DNA of 64,000 nt from Caulobacter sp. SL161 (GCF_026672375.1 NZ_JAPPRA010000001.1:434001-498000); one strand, 5' to 3'; counted from the stretch's first letter, positions 17,590 through 26,936 are shown. The notes: generated from the letters alone by a model not told the origin. Translations and numbers: made by a program.

Positions 17590-18171
17590 TCAGTCCCGGT
17601 CGCCCAGCTCTTCGTTCTCGTCCAGGCCCTTTTCCTCTGGCCCCTCATGATCGCCCACCAGCGCCGGAGGATCGGCCAGGATCAGACCTTCGCTGACTTT
17701 GACTTCGGGGACAGCCGCCCGCGTAAACGGCAGGTACCAGGTCGGGCCGCCGAGATCAGGATTGATCTCGAGAATGTCACCGGCGCCGAAGTTCTGGACG
17801 CTCTTTACGCGGCCCAGCAATTGGCCGGTCTGGATGTGGCGAACGGTGAGACCGACGAGGTCGGTCAGGTAGAACTCGTCCTCCTCCGGCTCCGGCAGGG
17901 CCGAGCGGGGGACGTACAGCCGCAAGCCGCGCAGGGCGTCAGCCGCCTCTTTCGTTTCAATCCCAGGGCAGCGGCAGACGACGCCGTCCTTGGTCTTGCG
18001 AGCCGAAGCGATCGTCAGGGCCGGCGAGCCGTCCTGGCGCTTCAGCGCCTTGAAGCCCGCGATGCTGAGCGGGTCTTCGGTATAGGTCGTGATCCGCACC
18101 TCTCCGCGCACGCCAAAGCCGCCGGCCACGCGGCCGACCAGGATCAGCGGATCGTCTTGAGATACGGCCAT
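17590..18171 (-). CDS. rimM: Ribosome maturation factor RimM
   Basis: A 193-residue two-domain protein. The N-terminal RimM beta-barrel has ILVGRVAGGFGVRGEVRITT and the C-terminal PRC barrel has DLVGLTVRHIQTGQLLGRV and WYLPFTRAAVPEV. RimM binds the 30S head near S19 and helps 16S processing. It follows rpsP as in most bacteria (56-bp gap). An acidic C-terminal tail (HEGPEEKGLDENEELGD) extends past the PRC domain. The usual downstream trmD and rplS are absent here. Confidence 0.93.
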   Translation of the reverse strand: MAVSQDDPLILVGRVAGGFGVRGEVRITTYTEDPLSIAGFKALKRQDGSPALTIASARKTKDGVVCRCPGIETKEAADALRGLRLYVPRSALPEPEEDEFYLTDLVGLTVRHIQTGQLLGRVKSVQNFGAGDILEINPDLGGPTWYLPFTRAAVPEVKVSEGLILADPPALVGDHEGPEEKGLDENEELGDRD

Positions 18172-18227
18172 GGTCCGGACAGAGTCGCGCCGCCGTCTCG
18201 AAAGAAACGGCGGCGCTGGAACCCTGA

Positions 18228-18725
18228 TTAGCCTTCGGCGGCTTCTTCAGCCGGAGCTTCAGCGGCCGGAGCCTCTTCAGCCGGGGCTTCTTCAACGGCC
18301 GGAGCCGCGGCGGCGGCGGCGGCGGCTTCAGCAGCGGCGGCCTTTTCAGCTTCGGCGGCGGCCTTGGCGTCGGCTTCGGCTTGCTTGCGCTCTTCTTCAC
18401 GCTGAGCGCGCTCGGCCAGACGCTCTTGCGCCTTCTTGCCCGGCTTGCCCTTTTCCGGGTTGTTGCCGTGCGTCCAGGCGACCAGGCCTTGGGCGGCCAG
18501 GAAGCGGGCGACGCGATCGGTCGGCTGGGCGCCCTTCTTGAGCCACTCCTGGATCGACTCGACCTTCAGGGTGACGCGGTTGGCGTCGTCCTTCTTGAGC
18601 AGCGGGTTGTAGGTGCCGACCTTCTCGATGAAACGGCCATCGCGCGGCGAGTGGCTGTCGGCGACGACGATCGAGTAGTACGGACGCTTCTTGGCGCCGC
18701 CACGGGCGAGACGGATCTTCAGCAT
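18228..18725 (-). CDS. rpsP: 30S ribosomal protein S16 with long Ala/Glu-rich tail
   Basis: The first 80 or so residues are a canonical S16 ([20 protein letters not shown], then [16 protein letters not shown]). About 85 more residues follow: a charged [16 protein letters not shown] helix, then an Ala-Glu-Pro low-complexity tail ending EEAAEG. The protein is 165 residues, nearly twice the E. coli length. Extensions on S16 are known in alphaproteobacteria. It lies 26 bp downstream of ffh. Confidence 0.95.
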   Translation of the reverse strand: MLKIRLARGGAKKRPYYSIVVADSHSPRDGRFIEKVGTYNPLLKKDDANRVTLKVESIQEWLKKGAQPTDRVARFLAAQGLVAWTHGNNPEKGKPGKKAQERLAERAQREEERKQAEADAKAAAEAEKAAAAEAAAAAAAAPAVEEAPAEEAPAAEAPAEEAAEG

Positions 18726-18751
18726 TTCGGTAGTCCTTAAGGTCTAAAGTT

Positions 18752-20278
18752 CTATTTCTTGAACGGGTTGAAGCCGGGCAGGCCCAGGCCGGAGAGAGGG
18801 TTGGGCTTGGCGTCGCCGCCACTCCCGAGGCCCGGCAGACCGGGCAGCCCCGGGAAGCCTTGGCCCCCCGCTGCATTGGGATCAGGCGTCGGCATCTTGC
18901 CGCCGCCCAGGTTCTTGAGACGGGCCATGTCGCCGCCGCCCATCATCTGGGCCATGCGGGCCAGGCCCTTGCCGCCGTCCTTGGACATGGCCTTGAACAT
19001 GTCGGCCATCTGACGGTGCTGCTTGAGCAGACGATTGACCTCGGCCACGTCGACGCCGGCGCCGGCCGCGATGCGGCGCTTGCGCGAAGCGGCGAGAATG
19101 TCGGGCTTCTTGCGCTCTTCCTTGGTCATCGAGCTGATGATCGCCTGCTGGCGACGGAAGATGCTGTCGTCGACGCCGCTCTCGGCGATCTGCTTCTTGA
19201 CCTTCTGGACGCCCGGCAGAAGGCCCATGATGCCTTCCATGCCGCCCATCTTCTGCATCTGCTTCAGCTGGGCCGCCAGGTCGTCGAGGTCGAACTTGCC
19301 CTTGGCCAGCTTCTTGGCCATGCGCTCGGCCTCGGCCTGGTCGAGGTCGGCCGCAGCCTTCTCGACCAGGGCCACAACGTCACCCTGACCGAGGATCCGG
19401 CCGGCGACGCGGCGGGCGTCGAACACGTCGAGCTGGTCGATCTTTTCGCCGGCGCCGAGGAACTTGATCGGCAGGCCGGTGACGTGGCGCATCGACAGCG
19501 CCGCGCCGCCCCGGCCGTCGCCGTCGGCGCGGGTCAGGATCAGGCCCGTGAGCGGCAAGCGCTCGTGGAACGCCTTGGCCGTGCGCACGGCGTCCTGACC
19601 GGTCAGGCTGTCGGCGACCAGGATGGTCTCGGTCGGATTGGCGATGCGGGCGATCTCAGCCGCCTCGCTCATCATCGACTCGTCCAGCGTCGTGCGGCCG
19701 GCGGTGTCGAGGATCAGGACGTCATAGCCGCCCAGCTTGGCGGCGGTCAGGGCGCGCTTGGCGATGTCCGGGGCGCTCTGGCCCGCGACGATCGGCAGGC
19801 TCTCGACCTCGACCTGTTTGGCCAGGGTCGCCAGCTGCTCCATGGCCGCCGGACGGCGGGTGTCGAGCGAGGCGACCAGCACCTTCTTGCGATCGGTCTT
19901 CGACAGGCGAAGGGCCAGCTTGCCGGTGGTGGTGGTCTTACCCGAGCCTTGCAGACCGGCCATCAGGATGACGGACGGCGGGTTGAGCGCCAGGTTCAGG
20001 CCGGTCGGCTGCTCGCCGCCCAGCATGTCCACCAGACCGTCATAGACGATCTTGACCACCTGGTCGGCCGGCTTGACCGAGCGGATCACCGCCTCGCCCG
20101 AGGCCAGTTCCTTGGCCTTGGAGATGAAGTCCTTGACCACCGGCAGGGCGACGTCGGCCTCGAGCAGCGCGACGCGGACCTCGCGCAGCGCCTCGTCGAT
20201 GTCCTTCTCGGACAGCACGCCGCGACCGCCGAGGCGTTCAAAGACGCCGGAAAGTCGCTCTGTAAGGCCGTCGAACAT
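18752..20278 (-). CDS. ffh: Signal recognition particle protein Ffh
   Basis: A 508-residue SRP54 GTPase. The N domain starts MFDGLTERLSGVFERLG. The G domain has GLQGSGKTTTTGKLA, DTAGR and TRADGDGRGG motifs. The C-terminal M domain is Met- and Gly-rich (MADMFKAMSK, MAQMMGGGDMARL) and binds 4.5S RNA and signal peptides. It pairs with FtsY, encoded at 40512-41453. ATG 20278 begins the conserved N domain; an upstream ATG at 20308 would add ten residues. Confidence 0.96.
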   Translation of the reverse strand: MFDGLTERLSGVFERLGGRGVLSEKDIDEALREVRVALLEADVALPVVKDFISKAKELASGEAVIRSVKPADQVVKIVYDGLVDMLGGEQPTGLNLALNPPSVILMAGLQGSGKTTTTGKLALRLSKTDRKKVLVASLDTRRPAAMEQLATLAKQVEVESLPIVAGQSAPDIAKRALTAAKLGGYDVLILDTAGRTTLDESMMSEAAEIARIANPTETILVADSLTGQDAVRTAKAFHERLPLTGLILTRADGDGRGGAALSMRHVTGLPIKFLGAGEKIDQLDVFDARRVAGRILGQGDVVALVEKAAADLDQAEAERMAKKLAKGKFDLDDLAAQLKQMQKMGGMEGIMGLLPGVQKVKKQIAESGVDDSIFRRQQAIISSMTKEERKKPDILAASRKRRIAAGAGVDVAEVNRLLKQHRQMADMFKAMSKDGGKGLARMAQMMGGGDMARLKNLGGGKMPTPDPNAAGGQGFPGLPGLPGLGSGGDAKPNPLSGLGLPGFNPFKK

Positions 20279-20488
20279 GTCGAACCCTGAATAGAACCAA
20301 AGCTCCAAACGCGATCAGCCCCCGTGGACGATCACGTCGACGGGGGTCCTCGCCGTCCTCGTCCGGATGGATCCTGCGCTAACAGGCCGGGGTCGTGACG
20401 GTGGAGGCGCTGCTGATAAAGCGCCGGAAGCCGGGGCTTATGGCTGAAAACAGGCAAAGAGTCAAAACTCAGTCGCCCGTGAATATAA

Positions 20489-20549
20489 AAGCCCGATCTT
20501 CCCGGCATTGGCTGCGCCGCACTGACGTGTCGCCGGGGAGATCGGACTT
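20489..20549 (-). terminator. Rho-independent terminator-like hairpin after the DUF1993 gene
   Basis: AAGCCCGATCTTCCCGGC (20489-20506) and GCCGGGGAGATCGGACTT (20532-20549) are inverted with 16 of 18 positions matching. Read on the minus strand the stem is followed by CTTTTATATTC, so it fits an intrinsic terminator nine bases after the DUF1993 stop. The region from here to the ffh start (20279-20488) holds no gene that I can support. Confidence 0.65.
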
Positions 20550-20557
20550 AGAGTGGA

Positions 20558-21064
20558 TCAGGCCATGCCCAGATAGTCGCGCTTGCCCACCTCGACGCCG
20601 TTGTGGCGCAGGATCGCGTAGGCGGTGGTCAGGTGGAAGAAGAAGTTCGGCTGAGCCTGGCCCTGGAAATAGGCCAGGCCCTTGACCACGCTGGTCTCGC
20701 CGCGGCGGGTCAGGGTGATGTCGCGATCCTCGGCGCCTTCGAAGGCGGCCTCGTCCAGGCCCTCGACATAGGCGATGGCGCGGTCGATGCGGGCGATCAG
20801 TTCGGCGAAGCTGGTTTCGACGTCGTCCCAGGCCGGAACCTCTTGGCCGGCCAGGCGCGCGCAGCAGCCCTTGGCGAAGTCGGTGGCGATCTGCACCTGG
20901 CGGATCAGCGGGAACATGTCGGGATACAGCCGCGCCTTCAGCAGGGCCTCGGCGTCCCAGCCCTTGGCCTCGACCTGGGCGGCGGCCTTGGTCAGCACGC
21001 CCTTCAGACCTTTCAGGCCCTGGACGAAAACGGGGACGCTGGCCTGGTGGATCGAGATCGACAT
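20558..21064 (-). CDS. DUF1993 (DinB-like helical bundle) protein
   Basis: A 168-residue, mostly helical protein with the DUF1993 signature: MSISIHQASVPVFVQGLKGL at the start, ARLYPDMFPLIRQVQIATDF in the middle and FFFHLTTAYAILRHNGVEVGK-DYLG at the end. The conserved His of HLTTAYAILRHNG is where DinB-like folds bind metal. The function is unknown. It stands alone between repeats and terminators. Confidence 0.85.
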   Translation of the reverse strand: MSISIHQASVPVFVQGLKGLKGVLTKAAAQVEAKGWDAEALLKARLYPDMFPLIRQVQIATDFAKGCCARLAGQEVPAWDDVETSFAELIARIDRAIAYVEGLDEAAFEGAEDRDITLTRRGETSVVKGLAYFQGQAQPNFFFHLTTAYAILRHNGVEVGKRDYLGMA

Positions 21065-21160
21065 GAGAAGCTCCGGGAAGAAGGGATGCGTCTAGATAGG
21101 ATGTGAAGGGGCCGAAGGGGAGCGCTCGGCGCGCAAGAAGTTCGTCGGCGCTGCGGAAGC

Positions 21161-21251
21161 CGTCCTCGCCCTTCGACGAGCTCAGGGTGAGGACGACTGT
21201 TAGCCACGGCTCGCGCGAAATCCTCATCCTGAGCCTGTCGAAGGACGAGGA
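21161..21251. repeat. Inverted pair of a CCTTCGACRRGCTCAGGRTGAGGA-type repeat
   Basis: Two copies of the same element face each other: CGTCCTCGCCCTTCGACGAG through GGTGAGGACG (21161-21195) and its inverted, diverged copy TCCTCATCCTGAGCC through GAAGGACGAGGA (21221-21251). Together they can form a long cruciform. Similar sequences are a common dispersed intergenic repeat in GC-rich proteobacteria. Confidence 0.75.
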
Positions 21252-21293
21252 TTTCCACCCGTGCAAGCGCCCGCACTTCTCGTGGCTGCAGCC

Positions 21294-21327
21294 AAGAAAA
21301 AGGGCGGCCCCGCGAGGAGCCGCCCTT
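21294..21327 (-). terminator. Intrinsic terminator of mdh
   Basis: AAGGGCGGC (21300-21308) and GCCGCCCTT (21319-21327) pair perfectly. On the minus strand the stem runs into a T-rich stretch (complement of 21294-21301). It begins 25 bases after the mdh stop codon. Confidence 0.85.
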
Positions 21328-21351
21328 CTCGTATCGGATTGTCGTCCGGTC

Positions 21352-22359
<1,008 letters not shown>

Positions 22360-22461
22360 CTAGACCCGTAGCGGCCCAGCCTCAAGCCCCCTTTCCCGTT
22401 TCGCTGCACTGCGGCAAAGTCGACTGAACAACGATAAGCAGCGCCAGGGGCGAGGGGCACG

Positions 22462-23508
22462 ATGAGCAAGACCGATCCCGGAAACTATTTCGAGGATTTC
22501 CGACTGGGGCAAAGGCTGGTTCACGCCACGCCCCGCACGGTTACGGCCGGCGACGTCGCGCTCTACACCGCCCTCTACGGTCCCCGGTTTTCGCTGTTTT
22601 CGTCGGACGCCTTCGCGAAGGGGTGCGGCCTTATGTCCGCCCCGGTCGACCCGCTGATCGCCTTCCATGTGGTGTTCGGCAAGACGGTGCCCGACATCAG
22701 CCTGAACGCCGTGGCCAATCTCGGTTACGCCGAGGGCCGCTTCCTGGCGCCGGTGTTCCCGGGCGACACCCTGAGCGCCGTCTCGGACGTGATCGGGCTG
22801 AAGGAGAATTCCAACCGCAAGACCGGGGTCGTCTATGTCCGCACCACCGGCGTGAACCAGCGGGGCGAGCCGGTGCTGAGCTATGTGCGCTGGGTGATGG
22901 TCCGCAAGCGCGACGCCGAAGCCGAGGTCGCCGAGCAGACGGTTCCGTCCCTGGCCGGCGCGGTCGCTCCGGCCGACCTGGTGCTGCCCATGGGCCTGGA
23001 CTTTTCCGGCTATGACTGGGCGCTGGCCGGCGCGCCGCACGCCTTCGAGGACTATGCGATCGGCGAGAAGATCGACCATGTCGACGGCATGGCGGTCGAA
23101 GAGGCCGAGCACCAGATGGCCACGCGTCTGTGGCAGAACACCGCCAAGGTCCACTTCAACCAGTTCGAGCGCGCCAAGGACCCGTCCGGCAAGCGCCTCG
23201 TCTATGGCGGGGTGGTGATCTCAACGGCCAAGGCGCTGTCGTTCAACGGTCTGCAGAACGCCGGCCTGATCCTGGCGATCAATGGCGGGCGGCACGTCGC
23301 CCCGTTCTTCGCCGGCGGCACGGTGTTCGCCTGGAGCGAGGTTCTGGACAAGGCCGACCTCGGCGCGGCGGGCGCTCTGCGTCTGCGCCTGGTGGCCACC
23401 AAGGACCGCCCTTGTGACGACTTCCCCGACAAGGACGCCGAGGGCGCCTACAACCCGGCCGTGATCCTGGATTTCGACTACTGGGCGGCGGTTCCCAAGC
23501 GTGGCTGA
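22462..23508 (+). CDS. MaoC-type double-hotdog hydratase, mesaconyl-CoA hydratase-like
   Basis: The 348-residue protein has two MaoC-like hotdog halves (about 1-165 and 185-348). Its start, GNYFEDFRLGQRLVHATPRT, and the motif NTAKVHFNQF resemble mesaconyl-C1-CoA hydratase (beta-methylmalyl-CoA dehydratase) of the ethylmalonyl-CoA pathway, which has the same length. A malyl-CoA-lyase-like gene lies 1.5 kb away, consistent with C4/C5 acyl-CoA work. No crotonyl-CoA carboxylase gene is in the window. The exact substrate is inference. Confidence 0.75.
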   Translation: MSKTDPGNYFEDFRLGQRLVHATPRTVTAGDVALYTALYGPRFSLFSSDAFAKGCGLMSAPVDPLIAFHVVFGKTVPDISLNAVANLGYAEGRFLAPVFPGDTLSAVSDVIGLKENSNRKTGVVYVRTTGVNQRGEPVLSYVRWVMVRKRDAEAEVAEQTVPSLAGAVAPADLVLPMGLDFSGYDWALAGAPHAFEDYAIGEKIDHVDGMAVEEAEHQMATRLWQNTAKVHFNQFERAKDPSGKRLVYGGVVISTAKALSFNGLQNAGLILAINGGRHVAPFFAGGTVFAWSEVLDKADLGAAGALRLRLVATKDRPCDDFPDKDAEGAYNPAVILDFDYWAAVPKRG

Positions 23509-23926
23509 GTTCCAGCTCGACCCGGCGTTCGTCGCGACCTCGCACGCGGTGATCGACCTGCCGCTCTGCGAGGTCCGGCTGCAGGACGACGCCCGCTATC
23601 CTTGGCTGGTGCTGATCCCGCGCCTCCCTGGGCTAAGGGAGCTGGAGGATCTGAGCCCGACCGATCGCGCCCGGCTGATGGAAGAAACCATCCGCGCCGG
23701 ATCAGCCGTCCGCGCGGTTGGAGCCCTGCTGGGCCTCCGGATCGACAAGCTGAACGTCGGCGCTCTGGGCAATGTCACCGCCCAGCTGCACGTCCATGTG
23801 GTGGGGCGGCGAGGCGATGATCCCGCCTGGCCCGGGCCTGTCTGGGGCCATAGCCCCGCCCAGGCCTTTGACGAGGCGGTCCGCGACGCGGCGATCGCGA
23901 CGGCCCGCAAGGCCCTGGCCGTCTAG
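23501..23926 (+). CDS. HIT-domain nucleotide hydrolase
   Basis: A 141-residue HIT-like protein. The histidine-triad region reads QLHVHVVGR, so the first His of the HxHxHxx motif is replaced by Gln while the second and third, including the nucleophile, are kept. This is common in an alphaproteobacterial subgroup annotated as Ap4A or GalT-like hydrolases. It overlaps the preceding gene by 8 bp and is translationally coupled to it. The substrate is unknown. Confidence 0.82.
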   Translation: MAEFQLDPAFVATSHAVIDLPLCEVRLQDDARYPWLVLIPRLPGLRELEDLSPTDRARLMEETIRAGSAVRAVGALLGLRIDKLNVGALGNVTAQLHVHVVGRRGDDPAWPGPVWGHSPAQAFDEAVRDAAIATARKALAV

Positions 23927-23938
23927 AGCCGACAGGCT

Positions 23939-24949
23939 CTAACGCGTACTTTTCTTGGCCGTCGCCTTGCTCTTGCCCTTGCGCGCGGCGGTGGCCTTGG
24001 ACTTGCCCTTCTTGGCGGCCGAGGCCTTGGACTTCTTGGCGGCGGCGGCGCACTTGGCCTTGGCGGCCTTCAGCGCCTTGCCCTTCTTGCCCTTGGTCGA
24101 GCAGACGGCCTTGGCGGCGGGCGCCGGGCGGCTGGCGGCGACGCGCGGCGGCCAGACATAGGGACCGCGTCCGGGCGATTCGTATCCCGGCGGCGCCTGC
24201 GGCAGGATCCGTTCGGCCTGCACCCCGACGCTTGCGCCGTTCTCGTAGAGCTCGCCGGACCAGGCCTCGTATCCGGCTGGGCGCAGGGTCAGCACGGCGG
24301 ACGCACCGCCACGCGGGCTGAAGCGGGCGATGATCTGATCGCCCTCTTGTCGCAGGTCATCGATCAGGCCTGTCGAGCCAACGGACCCCGGCCGCCGCAC
24401 GTCGCGCCAGGCGCCTTCCAGTTCGCTCGCGCCGCCGGCCTTGTCGACGATCTGCAAAGCATAGAGCTCTGCGCCATCGGCGGCGGTGACCTTCCAGCTC
24501 CCGTCGAGCGGACCTTGCAGGTTCTGCGCCGCCGCGACCGAGCCCTTGACCCTGAGCTCATAGATCTGAGCGGTCGTCAGATAGGCTCCGGGGGTTGTCG
24601 GGGCCTCAGGCTCGGGCGGCGGAATTGGCAGGATGCGGCCGCGCCGGCGCGGCGCCGGGGCGGCGGCTGTCTCGGCCGCCTCCTCGTCCAAGGTCTGAGC
24701 GCTCTGCGCGATCAAGTCGGCCAGGGGGTCCAGGGCTTCGGGCGCCTGGGTGGTATCGACGCCCGGCGGCGCGACCTGAGGCGCCGTGCTCACTGGCGCT
24801 TCGGGCCCTGGCGGGGTCGTCGCGGTCGGTCGGGCGCTCTGCGTCCCAAAGGTCGGCACATAGTCCGAGAGCGGGGGCATCGCCGGAGTCTGCTGCTGCG
24901 CCAGCACGGGGCTGGCGACCAGGGCGACGGAAAGAACGATAGCCCGCAT
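23939..24949 (-). CDS. Secreted Pro-rich protein with histone H1-like basic tail
   Basis: The 336-residue product has a signal peptide (MRAIVLSVALVASPVLAQ). A Pro/Thr/Ala-rich disordered part follows (about 20-130). A globular segment (about 135-270) has GAYLTTAQIYELRVKGSVAAAQ and LDGSWKVTAADGAELYALQI, and looks like a small beta-rich extracytoplasmic domain. The last 60 residues are a Lys/Ala repeat (KKGKSKATAARKGKSKATAKK). I do not recognise the family. ATG 24949 was chosen because it starts the signal peptide; the frame continues upstream over the repeat next to the lyase gene. Confidence 0.72.
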   Translation of the reverse strand: MRAIVLSVALVASPVLAQQQTPAMPPLSDYVPTFGTQSARPTATTPPGPEAPVSTAPQVAPPGVDTTQAPEALDPLADLIAQSAQTLDEEAAETAAAPAPRRRGRILPIPPPEPEAPTTPGAYLTTAQIYELRVKGSVAAAQNLQGPLDGSWKVTAADGAELYALQIVDKAGGASELEGAWRDVRRPGSVGSTGLIDDLRQEGDQIIARFSPRGGASAVLTLRPAGYEAWSGELYENGASVGVQAERILPQAPPGYESPGRGPYVWPPRVAASRPAPAAKAVCSTKGKKGKALKAAKAKCAAAAKKSKASAAKKGKSKATAARKGKSKATAKKSTR

Positions 24950-24965
24950 AGAAACCTTCAACCGC

Positions 24966-24995
24966 CGCCTAACCTTGGGCCGCCTAACCTTGGGC
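24966..24995. repeat. Perfect 15-bp tandem duplication at the end of the lyase-like gene
   Basis: CGCCTAACCTTGGGC occurs twice in direct succession (24966-24980 and 24981-24995). The second copy covers the TAG stop of the minus-strand lyase-like gene, so the stop codon context itself is duplicated. It looks like a recent slippage event. Confidence 0.85.
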
Positions 24996-25871
24996 CGATC
25001 GTCCCGAAATGGCCTGCGCCACCGCGACAAGACGCTCAGCCTGCGCCAGATGCAAGCGTTCGGCCATCTTTCCGTCGACCCGCAGCGCGCCCTTGCCCGC
25101 ATTTTCAGGCGCATTGAAGGCCGCGATCACCGCATGGCTCCAGGCCACGTCCTCGGGCGAGGGCGAGAACACGCGATTGCAGATCTCCAGGTGCTTGGGA
25201 TGGATCAGCGTCTTGCCGTCGAAGCCGAAATCGACGCCCTGGACGCAGACCGCCTCCAGGGCCGCAAGGTCTTCGATGTCGTTGTGGACGCCGTCGAGGA
25301 TCGTCAGACCGTGCGCCCGCGCGGCGGCGACCGACAGGGTCAGCAGGGGCAGGAACGGCGCGCGATCCGGGGTCTGGCGGGCCCGCATTTCCTTAGCGAA
25401 ATCATTGACGCCCATCACCCAGGCGGAGAGACGCGTGCTGTGCGCGGCCTCGGCGATCTCCCACAGATGGAAGGCCGCTTTCGCCGTCTCGATCATGGTC
25501 CACAGGCGCGTGCTGGTCGGCGCGGCGCTGAGGTGCTGGTCGTACAGCCGCACGTCGGCCGCATCATTGACCTTGGGAACAAGCACCGCGTCAGGCCCGG
25601 CCTCGGAGGCGGCGGCGAGATCATCGGCGCCCCAGGGCGTATCGAGCCCATTGACCCGGATCACCACCTCGCGCAGCCCAAAGCCGCCCGCCTTCACCGC
25701 CGTCACGGCCGCTTCACGCGCCGCCGGCTTCATTTCGGGCGCCACGGCGTCTTCCAGGTCCAGAATAATCACGTCGGCGTCGAGCGTGCGCGCCTTCTCG
25801 ACCGCCTTGGCGTTGGAAGCCGGCATATAGAGGGCGCTGCGGCGCGGGCGATTGGCTTGGGCGGTGGTCAT
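24984..25871 (-). CDS. CitE/HpcH-family acyl-CoA lyase or thioesterase (malyl-CoA lyase-like)
   Basis: A 295-residue TIM-barrel protein of the HpcH/HpaI-CitE family. It has RRSALYMPASNAKAVEKA at the start, the metal-binding IILDLEDAVAPEMK, VLVPKVNDAADV, and WTMIETAKAAFHL with the metal-ligand Glu. Close relatives are beta-methylmalyl-CoA/malyl-CoA lyases and malyl-CoA thioesterases. Its proximity to the mesaconyl-CoA hydratase-like gene supports a C4/C5 dicarboxyl-CoA role. ATG 25871 follows GGGGAG by seven bases. Confidence 0.78.
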   Translation of the reverse strand: MTTAQANRPRRSALYMPASNAKAVEKARTLDADVIILDLEDAVAPEMKPAAREAAVTAVKAGGFGLREVVIRVNGLDTPWGADDLAAASEAGPDAVLVPKVNDAADVRLYDQHLSAAPTSTRLWTMIETAKAAFHLWEIAEAAHSTRLSAWVMGVNDFAKEMRARQTPDRAPFLPLLTLSVAAARAHGLTILDGVHNDIEDLAALEAVCVQGVDFGFDGKTLIHPKHLEICNRVFSPSPEDVAWSHAVIAAFNAPENAGKGALRVDGKMAERLHLAQAERLVAVAQAISGRSAQG

Positions 25872-26005
25872 TGAAACTCCCCTGCAGTCTTTTGTGCTTT
25901 GTCGCGACCTTAGCATTGCTGCGACGCAGCAAAAGCCTTTCCAACGAAATCATCGCCACGGGGAGCCGGCTTGTCGCTGGTCCGTCGGGAGCGCAGGATC
26001 GGGCC

Positions 26006-26389
26006 ATGACCACCACCCGCTATGACAAGAACGCCAAGAACGTGCTGGGCCAGGAACTGGTCCCCTGCTCTTTCGATCCGGTGACCGGCTTCTATCGCAA
26101 CGGCTGTTGCGAGACCGGCCCGCACGATCTGGGCCTGCACACAGTCTGCGCCGTGATGACCAGCGACTTCCTGGCCTTCTCGAAGGCCCAGGGCAACGAC
26201 CTCTCCACGCCGCGTCCGGATCTGGCCTTTCCCGGCCTGAAGCCGGGAGACCGCTGGTGCCTTTGCGCCGGACGCTGGAAAGAGGCGCTGGACGCCGGCA
26301 TGGCGCCGCAGGTTGTGCTGGAGGCGACGCACGAGGAGATGCTGGCAGTGGTGCCGCTGGGTGTCCTCAAGGACCACGCCGCCGCCTGA
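26006..26389 (+). CDS. DUF2237 family protein
   Basis: A 127-residue protein matching DUF2237: KNVLGQELVPCSFDPVTGFYRNGCCETGPHDLGLHTVCA, then PGDRWCLCAGRWKEALDAG and LEATHEEMLAVVPL. Conserved Cys and His residues (in GCCETGPHDLG and CLCAGRW) suggest metal or redox chemistry, but the function is unknown. ATG 26006 is chosen at the start of the conserved part. It is convergent with thpR, abutting it with no gap. Confidence 0.85.
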   Translation: MTTTRYDKNAKNVLGQELVPCSFDPVTGFYRNGCCETGPHDLGLHTVCAVMTSDFLAFSKAQGNDLSTPRPDLAFPGLKPGDRWCLCAGRWKEALDAGMAPQVVLEATHEEMLAVVPLGVLKDHAAA

Positions 26390-26929
26390 TCAGGCTTCCA
26401 GCAGATACTCGCGCTCCAGCCGATAGGCCGAGCCCTCACGGGTTTGCCAGCTGGAATAGAGGCCGAAGCGATCGACCCTGAACGAGGGCGAGCGCAGCAG
26501 GTTGTTAGCCTGCAGCCAGGCGCCGACCTCGGGAACCGAAGGTCGCTTCAGATAGGCCAGGGTCACGTGCGGCGTATAGAGTCGGCTCTCCGGCTTCAGG
26601 CCCGCCGTCCGCGCCGCGCGCTCATGGCTCTTCTGCAGCTGGCGAAGGGGCGCGCTTTCGTCGACCCCGGCCCAGACCGCATGGATGTCCGCGCCCTCAC
26701 CGAAATGACCCGCGCCGGCCAACTCGAGGTCGAAAGCGGGCGCAGTGATCTGGGCCAAAGCTTCATCGAGATCGGCGGCGAGGTCTTCGGCGACATCGCC
26801 GACGAAGCGCAGGGTGATGTGAAACGCCTCCAGAGGCCGCCACCGCGCGCCCTCGATCCCGTGCTGGCGCGAGAGCAGCCCCTCGCCGATTTCGGGCGGG
26901 ATGGCGATGGCGGTGAACAGGCGGATCAT
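26390..26929 (-). CDS. thpR: RNA 2',3'-cyclic phosphodiesterase (2H family)
   Basis: The 179-residue protein carries the two HxT motifs of the 2H phosphoesterases, HITLRFVG (His37) and HVTLAYLK (near residue 120). The family opens 2',3'-cyclic phosphates on RNA and was first called 2'-5' RNA ligase. The length and start (MIRLFTAIAIPPEI) match ThpR. An aldo-keto reductase gene starts upstream on the same strand and ends 7 bp from it. Confidence 0.9.
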   Translation of the reverse strand: MIRLFTAIAIPPEIGEGLLSRQHGIEGARWRPLEAFHITLRFVGDVAEDLAADLDEALAQITAPAFDLELAGAGHFGEGADIHAVWAGVDESAPLRQLQKSHERAARTAGLKPESRLYTPHVTLAYLKRPSVPEVGAWLQANNLLRSPSFRVDRFGLYSSWQTREGSAYRLEREYLLEA

Positions 26930-26936
26930 CGACGGA

